Shown: positions 7,804 to 16,928, numbered from the stretch's first letter. The stretch: 47,805 nt of DNA from Stieleria sedimenti (GCF_025060895.1 NZ_JANZKV010000162.1:1-47805); one strand, 5' to 3'. Numbers and translations: made by a program. Notes: generated by a model not told the origin, from the sequence alone.

Positions 7804-9810
7804 TCAGCTGGGATTGTCTTCCACCGTGATCAAGTCCTCGTATGACTCTTCCTTGACATCGAATCGGGCACAATAAAAGTCGGCGATCATTTGTTTGCCC
7901 AAGAACGTTCGTGGCCCCGACGGAGCCATCGAACGGTAAAGGATCCAGTGGGACTTTCCCATCTGAATCCGATACGCCGCGGCGGTACGCTGCGGGATCA
8001 GTTTCAATTGCTCGGCAACCGTCAGCTGTCGCCATGTTCGTTTCATCGAAAACCGGTCCCGCGAAACGTCCACCCAGAGGGGCACGAACAACTGACCGTG
8101 GCCCTGTGAGGCGAGCAACAGGTGTCGATCTTCGGTCGCCCGCAGCCGCGTCGGCGAAGGCGAATTTTTCCATTCCGCTGCCGACAACGGCAACACCAAC
8201 GCGCGTCGACGATGGTCGCCAAGAAACAACTCCGTCGTCTCCGCTTCAGGCTCCACACCGATCCCATCGGCAAGCGGGAAACGGATCTGATAGTCGATCA
8301 ACGGCAGGGAGGTCGATATCGCCTCACTGTCAACACCCTGGTTACGGTCGTGCCGCGCGTCGGCGGCCCGATGCAGTTCTTCATGGAACTGTCCCCGAAC
8401 GATCGCGTCGGCAAAGAAACAACAGCGATCGTCGCGCAGGACCATGAACTGACGCTGCAAAACATAACCCGCCTCGTGCAGTTGCTCCATTTCCAGATAG
8501 TGGACGTCGTCGTCGGTGTACTCGCAGGTCGACACCCAGTCGCCCAGGGGTTCAAGGGGCTGACCGTCGATCGCGATAGTGGTTTCACAGCGACCACTGA
8601 TCACCGTCGATTTTCCTGCGGTCCATTCCAGTCGCGACTGGCGATCGGCGTACTCGACCACCGTTCGCCCGCGCCGCACGTCCCATTCGGGAAGCAGACA
8701 GGCCACTTTGGCCTCTTCGTCGTGCAACATGGCTTCCGGCAAACTGACCTGCCACGCCAGTCGTCCCTTCGTCTGCCCTGTCCCCAAAGCGGCCTTGATC
8801 GCGGGCTGCAACGTTTCCGGATCCAGTTCAGCGGCGGAGGTCAAAAGCCCGTGTTTTCCCAAGTCATCCTGCACGTCTCGCTCGCTCAAACTTGAGAACG
8901 CCTGGACGCCACCGCGACCGGTCAACGCTGCAACCCACGTCGTCAACTCGATCGCGATCTCGTCAATCGCTTTCTCAAAGGCCGTGGAGACGACCGACGT
9001 TTTGGACTTTGACTTGCCGTTTTTTCGCTTCGTCTTTTTCGCCGGCTTGGGTGGTTCGACGAACTGCAGCAGACGACGTGAACGCAATAAGGAAGCCAAC
9101 ACGAGCCGGCACTGGTGTGGCCGGGCGAGCACGGCCGAAACGGAAAGATCATCTTGCTCACACCACTTCTTGAGCGCCTCGATGCTGCTGCCGGCCAACC
9201 GACGGCACGAGGGCAGCGCGGCGAGACGCTGCGAAAGTGTCAGCCCGATTTCGGCAACGCCGACCAAAACGGCCGGGTGAGTGGGATCACATGGAAGCAG
9301 GCCGTCACGAAACTCTTGAATCGTCCCCAACAGGCTCCACCAGTCGGGTTCCTCAAGGTGCTGCAACAATCCCGGCATCGCCGCCGACCAAATCAGGACA
9401 TTCCAGACGTCGCTCAACACGTCCGGGCTGCGGATCAGTGACTCTTGAAAACGTCGCACCATCACGTCCGGCTCGATCGTGCGAAATCGCTTGCCGCCGG
9501 TGCTCGCACCGGCCGCCGTCCGGGTCAACCATTGTGTTTGGATGTCGCAGGGCGTTTGCAACGCGGTCGCCGCCCCCCAACGATAAATCGTTCCCCGCCA
9601 CACCGCGTCGCCAAAGACCACGCCGATCGGTTGCTTCTGTTGGGCGGCGAGGATCCGTTGACGTAAGGTCGTCCACTGGGCGGACGTCAGAGGGGATTCC
9701 TCAAGCACCACCGCGTCATTTCCGGCTGTCGATGTAGCGGCAGCGGCAACCGATTGCGGTGAGGATTCGCTCGGGTCAGGCATTTTGGGTTGTCGACGCT
9801 TTCGGGGCAT
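7804..9810 (-). CDS. Uncharacterised 668-aa protein
   Basis: I do not recognise a firm family. The protein starts with a basic MPRKRRQPK segment. It has a mostly helical N-terminal half with many Trp and Leu residues, then a lysine-rich linker (PKPAKKTKRKNGKSKSK), and a C-terminal half rich in predicted beta strands (for example RTVVEYADRQSRLEWTAGKSTVISGRCETT split over short strands). The beta-rich half loosely recalls heparinase II/III-like C-terminal domains, but no catalytic motif is identifiable. No signal peptide or membrane segment is seen. ATG at 9810 or 9783 are the plausible starts; neither has a clear SD. The reading frame stays open further upstream, but the translation there is Ser/Gly-rich and overlaps the next gene. 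Its stop is 4 nt from the yggS start. Confidence 0.75.
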   Translation of the reverse strand: MPRKRRQPKMPDPSESSPQSVAAAATSTAGNDAVVLEESPLTSAQWTTLRQRILAAQQKQPIGVVFGDAVWRGTIYRWGAATALQTPCDIQTQWLTRTAAGASTGGKRFRTIEPDVMVRRFQESLIRSPDVLSDVWNVLIWSAAMPGLLQHLEEPDWWSLLGTIQEFRDGLLPCDPTHPAVLVGVAEIGLTLSQRLAALPSCRRLAGSSIEALKKWCEQDDLSVSAVLARPHQCRLVLASLLRSRRLLQFVEPPKPAKKTKRKNGKSKSKTSVVSTAFEKAIDEIAIELTTWVAALTGRGGVQAFSSLSERDVQDDLGKHGLLTSAAELDPETLQPAIKAALGTGQTKGRLAWQVSLPEAMLHDEEAKVACLLPEWDVRRGRTVVEYADRQSRLEWTAGKSTVISGRCETTIAIDGQPLEPLGDWVSTCEYTDDDVHYLEMEQLHEAGYVLQRQFMVLRDDRCCFFADAIVRGQFHEELHRAADARHDRNQGVDSEAISTSLPLIDYQIRFPLADGIGVEPEAETTELFLGDHRRRALVLPLSAAEWKNSPSPTRLRATEDRHLLLASQGHGQLFVPLWVDVSRDRFSMKRTWRQLTVAEQLKLIPQRTAAAYRIQMGKSHWILYRSMAPSGPRTFLGKQMIADFYCARFDVKEESYEDLITVEDNPS

Positions 9811-9976
9811 GGGAGGCTGGATTCGGACAGGTCGAAAGGCGAAGATGGAAGACAGACGGCAGCGCGACAAAAAGGGCACCGGTCGATCGGACGCTACCTT
9901 ACTCGCCATGCTTGACTCTTGCACCCACTGTCCACGCGTCCCATCGCATCCAAATCCAATCTCATCTGCGGCCTTT

Positions 9977-11095
9977 ATGAATAAACGAATCCCACTCGGT
10001 TTAGGCTGTTTGCTTCTCGGGCTTTGGATTCCGTTGGTCGGTTGCGGCCCATCGGCCCCCCAAGACGCGACCGACACGGCAACGGAACGCCCCTCCGAAC
10101 TTTCCGATCCGCTGAATTCGGCAATCGCCGGCGAACCTGAGACGCATCCATCCGATCCGGCCGCCCCCCCGGTTGAACCGCAACCGAAACCGAAATCCCC
10201 CGAGCCCTCCGACCTCGTCGCGGCGCCGGACGAAATGGAGTCCGGTCCCGGTCGTCCGCTGCCGTCACCGCCGGACATGTCCCCGAACGAGGACAACGCG
10301 AACGCCGAAACGGCGACTGCCGACGCCGCCCCGGAAGCCGCCACGCCCGAGGAAGAGCTTCCCCAATGGGAACCCGACGGGCCGACCGCCGAAGAAATCG
10401 CGCGGAAAGCATTTCAGCCGCCGCCGGATGCGAAACAGCTGAGCGCCACCGGTCGACTGTGGATTGATCCCAAACGTCAGCGTGTGATCATCGATGGCTA
10501 TGTCGCGCTCAAACGCGGGGCACTGGAAATGTTCGCCTGCCCGGTCGGGACGAAAGAACATGAATCGATCGTCGCAGCGCTGGCCCGATCGCGTGAAGTG
10601 CACGCCGCCCTGCTGGCGGTCGATGCGACGCCGGGAACCCCGGTGCGATTTCGGCCGGAATTTGCGCCGCCGACCGGCCAGGTGATCCGGGTCTGGGTCT
10701 GCTGGTACGATGCCCAGGACGAATTCCACGTCGTCGATGCCCGAGAGTGGGTCCAGGATTTACAGACGGAAAAGGCGATGACGGCCGAATGGGTTTTTGC
10801 CGGCAGCGGGTTCTGGCAGGACGAAGAAACCAAACAAGAACACTACATGGCCGACTCCGGCGACATGATCTGTGTCTCGAATTTTTCCAGCGCGATGTTG
10901 GACGTAGCGATCCCCAGCAGTGCCGACGCCGACTCGCTGAGGTTTGTGCCGTTCGAATCCAAGATTCCCGATCGCGACACCCCGGTGCGGCTCTTTTTGC
11001 TGCCGGTGTCGAATCCGTCGGACGCACCGCCGCCGTCAAAACCGGCCGATCGTGCCGAATTGCCGACCGCGAGGGATGTCCCGCGGGCCCAGTGA
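9977..11095 (+). CDS. YdjY-domain lipoprotein
   Basis: The 372-aa protein begins with a lipoprotein signal (hydrophobic core ending IPLVGC, lipid cysteine Cys23). A long Pro/Glu/Ala-rich spacer of about 115 residues follows. The C-terminal domain (about 150-340) contains ALKRGALEMFACPVGTKEHESI and repeated short strands, the pattern of the YdjY domain seen in many planctomycete exported proteins. ATG at 9977 is the only start that puts the signal peptide at the N-terminus. It is divergent from the 668-aa protein gene, sharing a 166-nt promoter region. Function is unknown; a surface or periplasmic location is inferred from the signal. Confidence 0.85.
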   Translation: MNKRIPLGLGCLLLGLWIPLVGCGPSAPQDATDTATERPSELSDPLNSAIAGEPETHPSDPAAPPVEPQPKPKSPEPSDLVAAPDEMESGPGRPLPSPPDMSPNEDNANAETATADAAPEAATPEEELPQWEPDGPTAEEIARKAFQPPPDAKQLSATGRLWIDPKRQRVIIDGYVALKRGALEMFACPVGTKEHESIVAALARSREVHAALLAVDATPGTPVRFRPEFAPPTGQVIRVWVCWYDAQDEFHVVDAREWVQDLQTEKAMTAEWVFAGSGFWQDEETKQEHYMADSGDMICVSNFSSAMLDVAIPSSADADSLRFVPFESKIPDRDTPVRLFLLPVSNPSDAPPPSKPADRAELPTARDVPRAQ

Positions 11096-11305
11096 TCCGA
11101 TCGACAACATTTGACTGGCAAATAGCCCGCCAACTGCAAAAACCGGTAGAAATGCACAACCGGCACGGCCGCAACATTCATGGTGTCCGGGGGGGCTGAT
11201 CCCAAGTGAAAGGACGAATCCGGGGATAGGATGAAAAGTGCAACGTAGTGTTCGATGACGAAAACCGCCCGGTCTGGGCGATTCCAACCGTCGGAGCACA
11301 ACACT

Positions 11306-12472
11306 ATGCACGCGTTGAAACAGAAACTCTCTCGAACGTTCGGCCCGGACAGCCTGATTTTCGGATCGGCGGTCCTCTTTCTTGTCTTCATGCACCAGAT
11401 GGCGTTCGAGGATCGTTTCGTCCTGATTCTGTATTATCTGGCGGCCGTCGGATCCGCCTATGCGCTGGTCCGTCGTCGCGCCTTGGGACTTGCCAGCGCG
11501 ATTGTCGCCGTCGTCACCGCGACGATGTTCGCCCAGCTCTACTACGCGGCTGAACCGACGACCTGGAGTCCGATCTTCGACGCGGTCCGGGACATGGCCG
11601 CCCTGGGTGCGGTGCTGTTTCTCACCGTCCGCGTGTTGATGGCCAGCTATCGGCTGCAACGTGAAGAAAAACAGCGGGCGCTGGAAAACCAAATCCAGGA
11701 ACAACTCGTCGCGATGCGTGCCCAGGCCCTCCGACAAACCTCCCATGAAGTCCGCACGCCGCTGTCCACCATCACGGCCATCAGCGAAACCTTGCTCGAC
11801 GGAAGCACCGGCGAGCTGAACGAATCGCAACGTGAGTTTGTGCAAGACATCGATGATTCCGCTCAGCATCTGTTGGCGCTGGTCAACGACATCTTGGATT
11901 ATGCCAAAGCCGAAGCAGGCATGATCCGCTTGGCACCACAACCGGTGGCGTTGGCCGAATTGGTCTCCCAGTGTGTGTCGATGGTCAGCGTCCGGGCGAA
12001 AGACGAAGAGATTTCGATCACCGCTCAAGTCGACGTGGAGTTGAACGAAGTGATCGCTGACCCATTGCGACTGCGACAAATCCTATTGAACCTGCTCTCC
12101 AACGCGATCAAGTACAACTCCAGCGGCGGCAGCGTGATCGTACAGATCCGCCCCGACGAAAAGAACATGTTCCGCATCAGCGTGCGAGACACCGGCCGCG
12201 GCATCGCTCCAGAACACATGGAGCATTTGTTCGAGCCCTATTATCAAGCCGCGATCGCCGACCAAGGCATCGGCACCGGACTCGGTTTGGCGATCATCAA
12301 GCACCTGACCGAACTGCACGGCGGAACCATCGACGTCGAAAGTGTCGTCGACACCGGAACCATGTTCACCATCCGTTTGCCGCGTGAAGCGGAAATGTGC
12401 GACGAACCGGCCGGCGAACGAACGCTGCGTCCCGAAGACGCGGTGTTGAATCTTGATCTGGCAGGTGTCTAG
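11306..12472 (+). CDS. Membrane-bound sensor histidine kinase
   Basis: The 388-aa protein has about four hydrophobic helices in its first 115 residues and no large extracellular sensor, then a short coiled segment rich in Glu/Gln. The kinase core follows: H-box RQTSHEVRTPL with His147, N-box LLNLLSNAIKY, G1 VRDTGRGIAPE, F-box HLFEPYY and G2 GIGTGLGLAI. All catalytic motifs look intact. ATG at 11306 has GGAG 10 nt upstream and places the first helix near the N-terminus. It heads a four-gene plus-strand signalling block with two receiver-containing proteins and two HD-GYP domains. The signal sensed by the membrane part is unknown. Confidence 0.92.
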   Translation: MHALKQKLSRTFGPDSLIFGSAVLFLVFMHQMAFEDRFVLILYYLAAVGSAYALVRRRALGLASAIVAVVTATMFAQLYYAAEPTTWSPIFDAVRDMAALGAVLFLTVRVLMASYRLQREEKQRALENQIQEQLVAMRAQALRQTSHEVRTPLSTITAISETLLDGSTGELNESQREFVQDIDDSAQHLLALVNDILDYAKAEAGMIRLAPQPVALAELVSQCVSMVSVRAKDEEISITAQVDVELNEVIADPLRLRQILLNLLSNAIKYNSSGGSVIVQIRPDEKNMFRISVRDTGRGIAPEHMEHLFEPYYQAAIADQGIGTGLGLAIIKHLTELHGGTIDVESVVDTGTMFTIRLPREAEMCDEPAGERTLRPEDAVLNLDLAGV

Positions 12473-12504
12473 TGCTTCGTCAATGTTTAAACAGAGGGTG
12501 CCGC

Positions 12505-12576
12505 GGAAAAGGGGTCAGGTACCAAAAATGCGGAGCACCCTGCGGGCCATTTGGTTTTTGTACCTGAACCCGTTTC
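12505..12576. repeat. REP-like palindrome with GGGGTCAGGTACC arms
   Basis: The left arm GGGGTCAGGTACCAAAAATG (12511-12530) is mirrored by the right arm CATTTGG, TTTTTGTACCTGAACCC (12548-12571). Outer GGAAA/TTTCC also pair. The loop carries a second small hairpin, GCACCCTGCGGGC. Elements with a GGGTCAGGTACC core are widespread palindromes in several bacterial phyla and are often linked to REP-associated tyrosine transposases; no such transposase gene is in this window. It sits between the kinase and receiver-HD-GYP genes on the same strand. Confidence 0.65.
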
Positions 12577-12618
12577 CGATCCAAAACTTGAGCCAGCACG
12601 GGAATAGAAAGGTTGATC

Positions 12619-13719
12619 ATGATCGAACGCAATGAATTGAATACAGGTTTCGCCGAAGGGTTCGCCGAATCGTTTTCGCAAGCGGCCGTGGATGCCCAAC
12701 GCAAAATGCGAATCCTGGTCGCCGACGGAAACGCAACGATTCGCAAGCTGTTGCGGATGGGGCTGGTCGGAGAATCGTACGAGATCATCGAGGCCACCAA
12801 CGGGCCCGACGCCTACGCCTGCGCCACCGCCACGCCGGAGCCACACGCGATCCTTCTGGACGCCGGCTTGGGCGGAGGGATGGACGGATTGAAAGTTTGT
12901 CGCGAATTGAAAAGCGACATGCAATACCGCACCATTCCGATCGTCATGCTGACGACCACCGGATCGAATGAAGAAATCAATGAGGCGGTCGAGGCCGGCG
13001 CCGACGAGTTTCTGAGCAAACCCATCAACCGCGGCGAATTGAAAGTCCGCTTACGATCGATCACGCGGCTTCACAAGGGCAATGCGGAATTGATCGGAGC
13101 CGAAAGCGTGGCGCTGTCTCTGGCCCGTGCCGTCGCCAGCAAAGACGGATACAGCAGTGGCCATGTCGAGCAAGCCGCCAACTTCGCCGTCGCGTTCGGG
13201 AAAGCCATCGGCCTCGACGCGGCGGAACTCAAGATGCTTCGCTACGGAGCGATCCTTCACAACGTCGGAAAGATCGCGATCCCCGATTCGATTCTGGAAA
13301 AGACGGGACCACTCACCCCGCGCGAGCGCGCCCTGTTCCACCAGCACCCGCGAGTGGGCTGCGATATCTGCGCGCCGCTGAAACCGTTGGCCCCCGTGCT
13401 GCCGATCATCCGACACCACAAAGAACACTTCGATGGAACCGGCTATCCGGACGGTTTGCGCGGCAACGAGATTCCGCTCAAGGCTCAAATCGTCGGCATC
13501 GTCGATGTCTACAGCGCCCTGACCAATGATCGCCCGTTTCGACGCGCCAAGTCGCAAGCCGAAGCCGTCGAAATCTTGCGACATCGCGCCAAGCAGGGAA
13601 TTCACGACCCCGAACTGGTCGACAAGTTCTGCGAAATGATTCAAGACGAAGCCCCCGAAGACGCCGCGGATGCTTCGACCCACTCCGTTCCATCGCACCT
13701 CGCGACTCCCGCCATTTAA
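12619..13719 (+). CDS. Response regulator with variant HD-GYP output domain
   Basis: A receiver domain (about residues 30-150) has the phospho-acceptor Asp81 (ILLDAGL), Thr112 and Lys134 (FLSKP). The usual acidic pair is reduced to one acid (VADGN). The HD-GYP domain (about 155-345) has GHVEQ, HHKEHFDGTGYPDGL and VDVYSALTNDRPFR, but the HD signature reads ILHNVGKIAIPD, so His214-Asp is His214-Asn215. HD-GYP proteins hydrolyse cyclic di-GMP with a metal centre that uses this Asp, so activity may be lost or altered. ATG at 12619 has AAAGG 7 nt upstream. It follows the kinase and precedes a free receiver. Confidence 0.92.
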   Translation: MIERNELNTGFAEGFAESFSQAAVDAQRKMRILVADGNATIRKLLRMGLVGESYEIIEATNGPDAYACATATPEPHAILLDAGLGGGMDGLKVCRELKSDMQYRTIPIVMLTTTGSNEEINEAVEAGADEFLSKPINRGELKVRLRSITRLHKGNAELIGAESVALSLARAVASKDGYSSGHVEQAANFAVAFGKAIGLDAAELKMLRYGAILHNVGKIAIPDSILEKTGPLTPRERALFHQHPRVGCDICAPLKPLAPVLPIIRHHKEHFDGTGYPDGLRGNEIPLKAQIVGIVDVYSALTNDRPFRRAKSQAEAVEILRHRAKQGIHDPELVDKFCEMIQDEAPEDAADASTHSVPSHLATPAI

Positions 13720-13740
13720 CTTTTGTTCTGCCGAACTGCC

Positions 13741-14205
13741 ATGCCCACCGAAAAACGAAAAGTGCTGATCGCCGAAGACAATCCCGGCTTGGCTCGCGTG
13801 TTGTCGTTCAAATTTAAATCCTGCGGATTCGAACCGATCACCTGCGGCAACGGCGGCGAGGCATGGAAATCGTTCTGTGATAGCCAAATCGCTGCGGTCG
13901 TCAGCGACCATGAAATGCCGATCATGTCGGGGATCGAATTGATCGAACGCGTCCGCGAAATGGACGCGACGCTGCCATGCTTTTTGGTCACCGGACGTCA
14001 ACTGGAATTGTCGCGTGACCCCCGCGTGGCCAAGTTGAAGATCCATACGGTGTTCGGCAAACCCTTCAGCCCCGGAACCGTCGTCTCCGCCGTCAGCGAC
14101 GCCATCAATCAACATGCGTCCGGAGTCGCCTGCCCACCCGCCTCCGCTGCATCCACGTCGACCGGGGGAGTGCCGTCGACCGGTCAACCAGGAGCAACTG
14201 CATGA
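13741..14205 (+). CDS. Stand-alone response regulator receiver
   Basis: The 154-aa protein consists of one receiver domain: acidic pair in IAEDN, phospho-acceptor Asp in VVSDHEMPIMSG, Thr in FLVTGR, and Lys in FGKPFSP. A Ser/Thr/Pro-rich tail of about 30 residues follows, with no output domain. ATG at 13741 begins 21 nt after the preceding gene. Its stop overlaps the start of the next gene (ATGA at 14202-14205), which indicates translational coupling with the HD-GYP protein. It may shuttle phosphate between the nearby kinase and partner proteins, which is inferred from position. Confidence 0.93.
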   Translation: MPTEKRKVLIAEDNPGLARVLSFKFKSCGFEPITCGNGGEAWKSFCDSQIAAVVSDHEMPIMSGIELIERVREMDATLPCFLVTGRQLELSRDPRVAKLKIHTVFGKPFSPGTVVSAVSDAINQHASGVACPPASAASTSTGGVPSTGQPGATA

Positions 14206-15842
14206 GTCCAGCGGTCGAGCAAAACGGTACGCCCCGAGGCGATGCAGACGAGGCAGCGGTTTCCGAGGCAGCGGCTTCCAACGTCAAAGTCTGCACCTAC
14301 GACCAAGGTGGGCTCGACGGTTCACTCGCCCATATCCTGGCCGAGGGGATCGGTTTGTCGGTCACGGTGGTCGAAGCACGTGACGGCGGACACCCCTTGA
14401 TCGTGCAGGCGACCGCCGACCCGCATCGCGTGCACACCGAACACTCGACCGGCACCGCCACAGTTCGCCAAGCACTCGCGCTGCCCGCCGGAGGGATCGC
14501 CGTCTGGTCGGCGCCCGCGGACCATGCCGAACGAATCGGCCGCCACGCGTTGACACTGCTCGACCTTGAAATCTCACGCAACGAAACCAAACAGTTACTG
14601 GCCGAAGTCGATTCGTTGACCAACCAGGTGATGCAGGACTTTGAAGAGTTGTCGCTGATCCGCGCGCTCGCCTCCAGCCTGGAACTTCCACAGACCGAAG
14701 AGGACACTGACGGTTTCGTGCTCGCCTCGCTGATGCCCTTGGTCAGCGGCGTGGGCGCCGTCTCGATCGCCGCCATCTTGGTGGATGATTCCGGACGACA
14801 GCAACGTCGCCCTCTCTGGACCGGAACGCAACTGATCCAAGACGAATCGGTGTTGGAACTGATCCAAAGCCATGCCGCGGAATTGAGTCAGCAACCGGTC
14901 GTCCGCAATCGCAATATCGGCGACCAACATTGCGGCGTCGCCGGATTGGACGAATACGTCATTGTCGAGTGTTCCAGCGAAGGGCGTCTGCACGGCTGGG
15001 TGATGGCGTGCAATCGGGTGAAAGATGATGTCGATGACGTGCCGTGGGCTCAGCTCGGATTCACGACCGTGCAAGCGTCACTGATGGAAACGGCAACCAA
15101 TCAGTTGGCCGCTCAACTCAACAACATTCGCTTGCTTCGGCAAAAAGAAGAACTGTTTACCGATGTCATCCGCGCACTCGTCAACGCCGTCGAAGCCCGC
15201 GACCCCTACACCTGCGGGCACAGCGAACGCGTCGCCAGCTTCGCCCGTTGCCTGGCATCGAAGATCGGGTTCACGTCCGCGGAATGCGAACGGATTTACT
15301 TGACCGGTCTGTTGCACGACGTCGGCAAAATCGCCATCCCCGATGGCGTGCTGCAAAAACCCAATCGGCTCAACGACGAAGAACGCGCGATCATCGAAAC
15401 GCACACGGACTCCGGCTGGCGCATCTTGCAAGAACTCGATGCCCTGCAGGACATCTTGCCCGGTGTGCTCTACCATCATGAACACTGGAACGGTGAAGGC
15501 TATCCCGATCAATTGGCCGGGGAAAACATCCCGATCGATGGTCGGATCCTGGCCGTCTGCGACGCCTTCGATGCGATGACCAGTGATCGCCCCTATCGTC
15601 AAGGCATGTCGATCGACCGCGCGGTCACGATTCTCACCGACGGCGCAGGCACATTCTGGGATCCCAACCTGATCCAAGTCTTTCATCGGAACATCGACGA
15701 AATCAACGAAATCCGCATCAACCACCAGCCGCGTCGACCCGCGACCCGACCGGCCCCCATCGATGGGCGGCCCATCATCGGGACCCCGGGATTCACCGTC
15801 CCCGCCGAGACGCCCCAACCATCCACGCCCGGCCAGTCGTAG
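14202..15842 (+). CDS. HD-GYP phosphodiesterase with N-terminal sensory region
   Basis: The C-terminal half (about 315-500) is a complete HD-GYP domain: CGHSER (His340), LLHDVGKIAIPD (His372-Asp373), His401, YHHEHWNGEGYP (His425/His426) and CDAFDAMTSDRPYR (Asp454). This predicts cyclic di-GMP hydrolysis. The first 310 residues have no receiver; residues about 150-310 resemble a GAF-type fold by strand pattern. A Pro-rich tail ends the protein. The gene overlaps the receiver gene by 4 nt. Unlike the neighbouring HN variant, all metal-ligand positions I can identify are present, so the pair may combine one active and one altered domain. Confidence 0.92.
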   Translation: MSPAVEQNGTPRGDADEAAVSEAAASNVKVCTYDQGGLDGSLAHILAEGIGLSVTVVEARDGGHPLIVQATADPHRVHTEHSTGTATVRQALALPAGGIAVWSAPADHAERIGRHALTLLDLEISRNETKQLLAEVDSLTNQVMQDFEELSLIRALASSLELPQTEEDTDGFVLASLMPLVSGVGAVSIAAILVDDSGRQQRRPLWTGTQLIQDESVLELIQSHAAELSQQPVVRNRNIGDQHCGVAGLDEYVIVECSSEGRLHGWVMACNRVKDDVDDVPWAQLGFTTVQASLMETATNQLAAQLNNIRLLRQKEELFTDVIRALVNAVEARDPYTCGHSERVASFARCLASKIGFTSAECERIYLTGLLHDVGKIAIPDGVLQKPNRLNDEERAIIETHTDSGWRILQELDALQDILPGVLYHHEHWNGEGYPDQLAGENIPIDGRILAVCDAFDAMTSDRPYRQGMSIDRAVTILTDGAGTFWDPNLIQVFHRNIDEINEIRINHQPRRPATRPAPIDGRPIIGTPGFTVPAETPQPSTPGQS

Positions 15843-15929
15843 GCATGCGTGTCGACACCGCTTCAGTCACCCTCCCCGGGGGACGTCGATTCTTTTACTG
15901 CGGGATTTAGCAACTGATTTCGATTCTCT

Positions 15930-15976
15930 CCCTCTGGGAGAGACGGCGTTTGCGCAGCAAGCAAACGCCAGAGAGG
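15930..15976. repeat. Small palindrome in convergent intergenic region
   Basis: GGCGTTTGC and GCAAACGCC (15945-15969) pair around a 7-base loop, with CCCTCT and AGAGGG flanking outside. It lies between the HD-GYP gene and the convergent minus-strand gene at 16122. It may act as a terminator stem, but there is no U-tract. Confidence 0.5.
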
Positions 15977-16121
15977 GCCGGCGTTACCCAAGTCTTGGCG
16001 ACTCCCGCTACGATCAACTCCGCCACTGATACAATCGACGTCCCGCAGCGAGGGCAGGGTCGAACGACCGGGGAGCGTTCGCGGTGGCTCAACACCCTCT
16101 GTGACGACAAACACTTGCGAC

Positions 16122-16898
16122 TCACGCCGCGCGACGTTGCGTCAATCCGCTCGCGCCGGACGCCCGATCGATCAGCAATGAGAAATCACCCGGCTTGGCG
16201 ATCACCAGGTCGACCCCGGCCTCCATCGCCGCGGACTTTGCTTTCGGCGTGATGTTTCCGCTCACCCAAACGTGCTCCCGCGGCGGATCCACCAAGCGGT
16301 CCATCAAGCGGTCCCAGGGCTGACCTTGAGTCGCCGAATCATCCCACCAGATTTCGTCAAAGCGATGCAGGGTCGCCAACTGGTCGGGCCGGCACCAGAT
16401 CGCCGAGGCCGGGCCGGAGGAGGCGATCGACAGCAACGCCGACGCGTTGGCGTAGCTCGACGCAACGACCGCGATACTTTGCGGCGCGGCACTGGGCGGG
16501 TTGGCCCATCCGCAGCGTCGTAGATACCCCGGCAAAAACGATTCCCACTGATGCCAATGAATCGTCGGCACGTCAAACAGATCGGCCGGCGAAGGTCGCG
16601 CACCGGCACACAGCGGCCCCAACAACAACACCGCTTTGGCATCCCCATGCAACCGACAGAGCGTTCGGAATAGCTCGATCGATTCGGCCGAGTCATTGTC
16701 GCGGCAACACAAGATCGTTCGCACCGCCGACGCCGGACGCAGCAATGCTGATTTTAGATCCGCGCGATAAGCCAGCTGCGAAACGTGCGACTCGCAAAAG
16801 TCATAGGCATCGCAGTACGCGTTTGAATCGCGATCGCCGATCCACAGCAACGTCCCGTGATCCGTCACACCGCCGTGATCGACCAAATGCATCGACAT
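16122..16898 (-). CDS. Uncharacterised protein with receiver-like C-terminal fold
   Basis: This 258-aa protein is not assigned to a family. Residues about 141-246 follow the receiver pattern: a first strand SIAVVASS (acidic pair absent), EIWWDDSA at the phospho-acceptor strand (Asp186/Asp187), HVWVSGN (Ser213 at the Thr position), then AAMEAGVDLVIAKPGDF with Lys235 in a KP motif. The N-terminal half (TLLWIGDRDS, TILCCRDNDS, AVLLLGPL) also alternates strands and helices and could be a second diverged copy. No HTH or enzyme motif is seen. ATG at 16898 follows GGGGAG. It is 30 nt downstream of the DNA-binding/EIIA gene on the same strand. Confidence 0.8.
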   Translation of the reverse strand: MSMHLVDHGGVTDHGTLLWIGDRDSNAYCDAYDFCESHVSQLAYRADLKSALLRPASAVRTILCCRDNDSAESIELFRTLCRLHGDAKAVLLLGPLCAGARPSPADLFDVPTIHWHQWESFLPGYLRRCGWANPPSAAPQSIAVVASSYANASALLSIASSGPASAIWCRPDQLATLHRFDEIWWDDSATQGQPWDRLMDRLVDPPREHVWVSGNITPKAKSAAMEAGVDLVIAKPGDFSLLIDRASGASGLTQRRAA

Positions 16899-16928
16899 CT
16901 CCCCACCCCGAAGTCCTGTTCGCTTCCA

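Noticed and set aside
8122-8895. Plus-strand open frame (257 codons) opposite the 668-aa protein
   Set aside because: No signal, motif or SD; shorter than the opposite frame and without neighbour support.
9811-10344. Upstream extension of the 668-aa protein gene
   Set aside because: The extension is Ser/Gly-rich and overlaps the start and lipobox of the divergent lipoprotein gene.
11036-12079. Minus-strand open frame (347 codons) opposite the histidine kinase
   Set aside because: Antisense to a kinase with all catalytic boxes.
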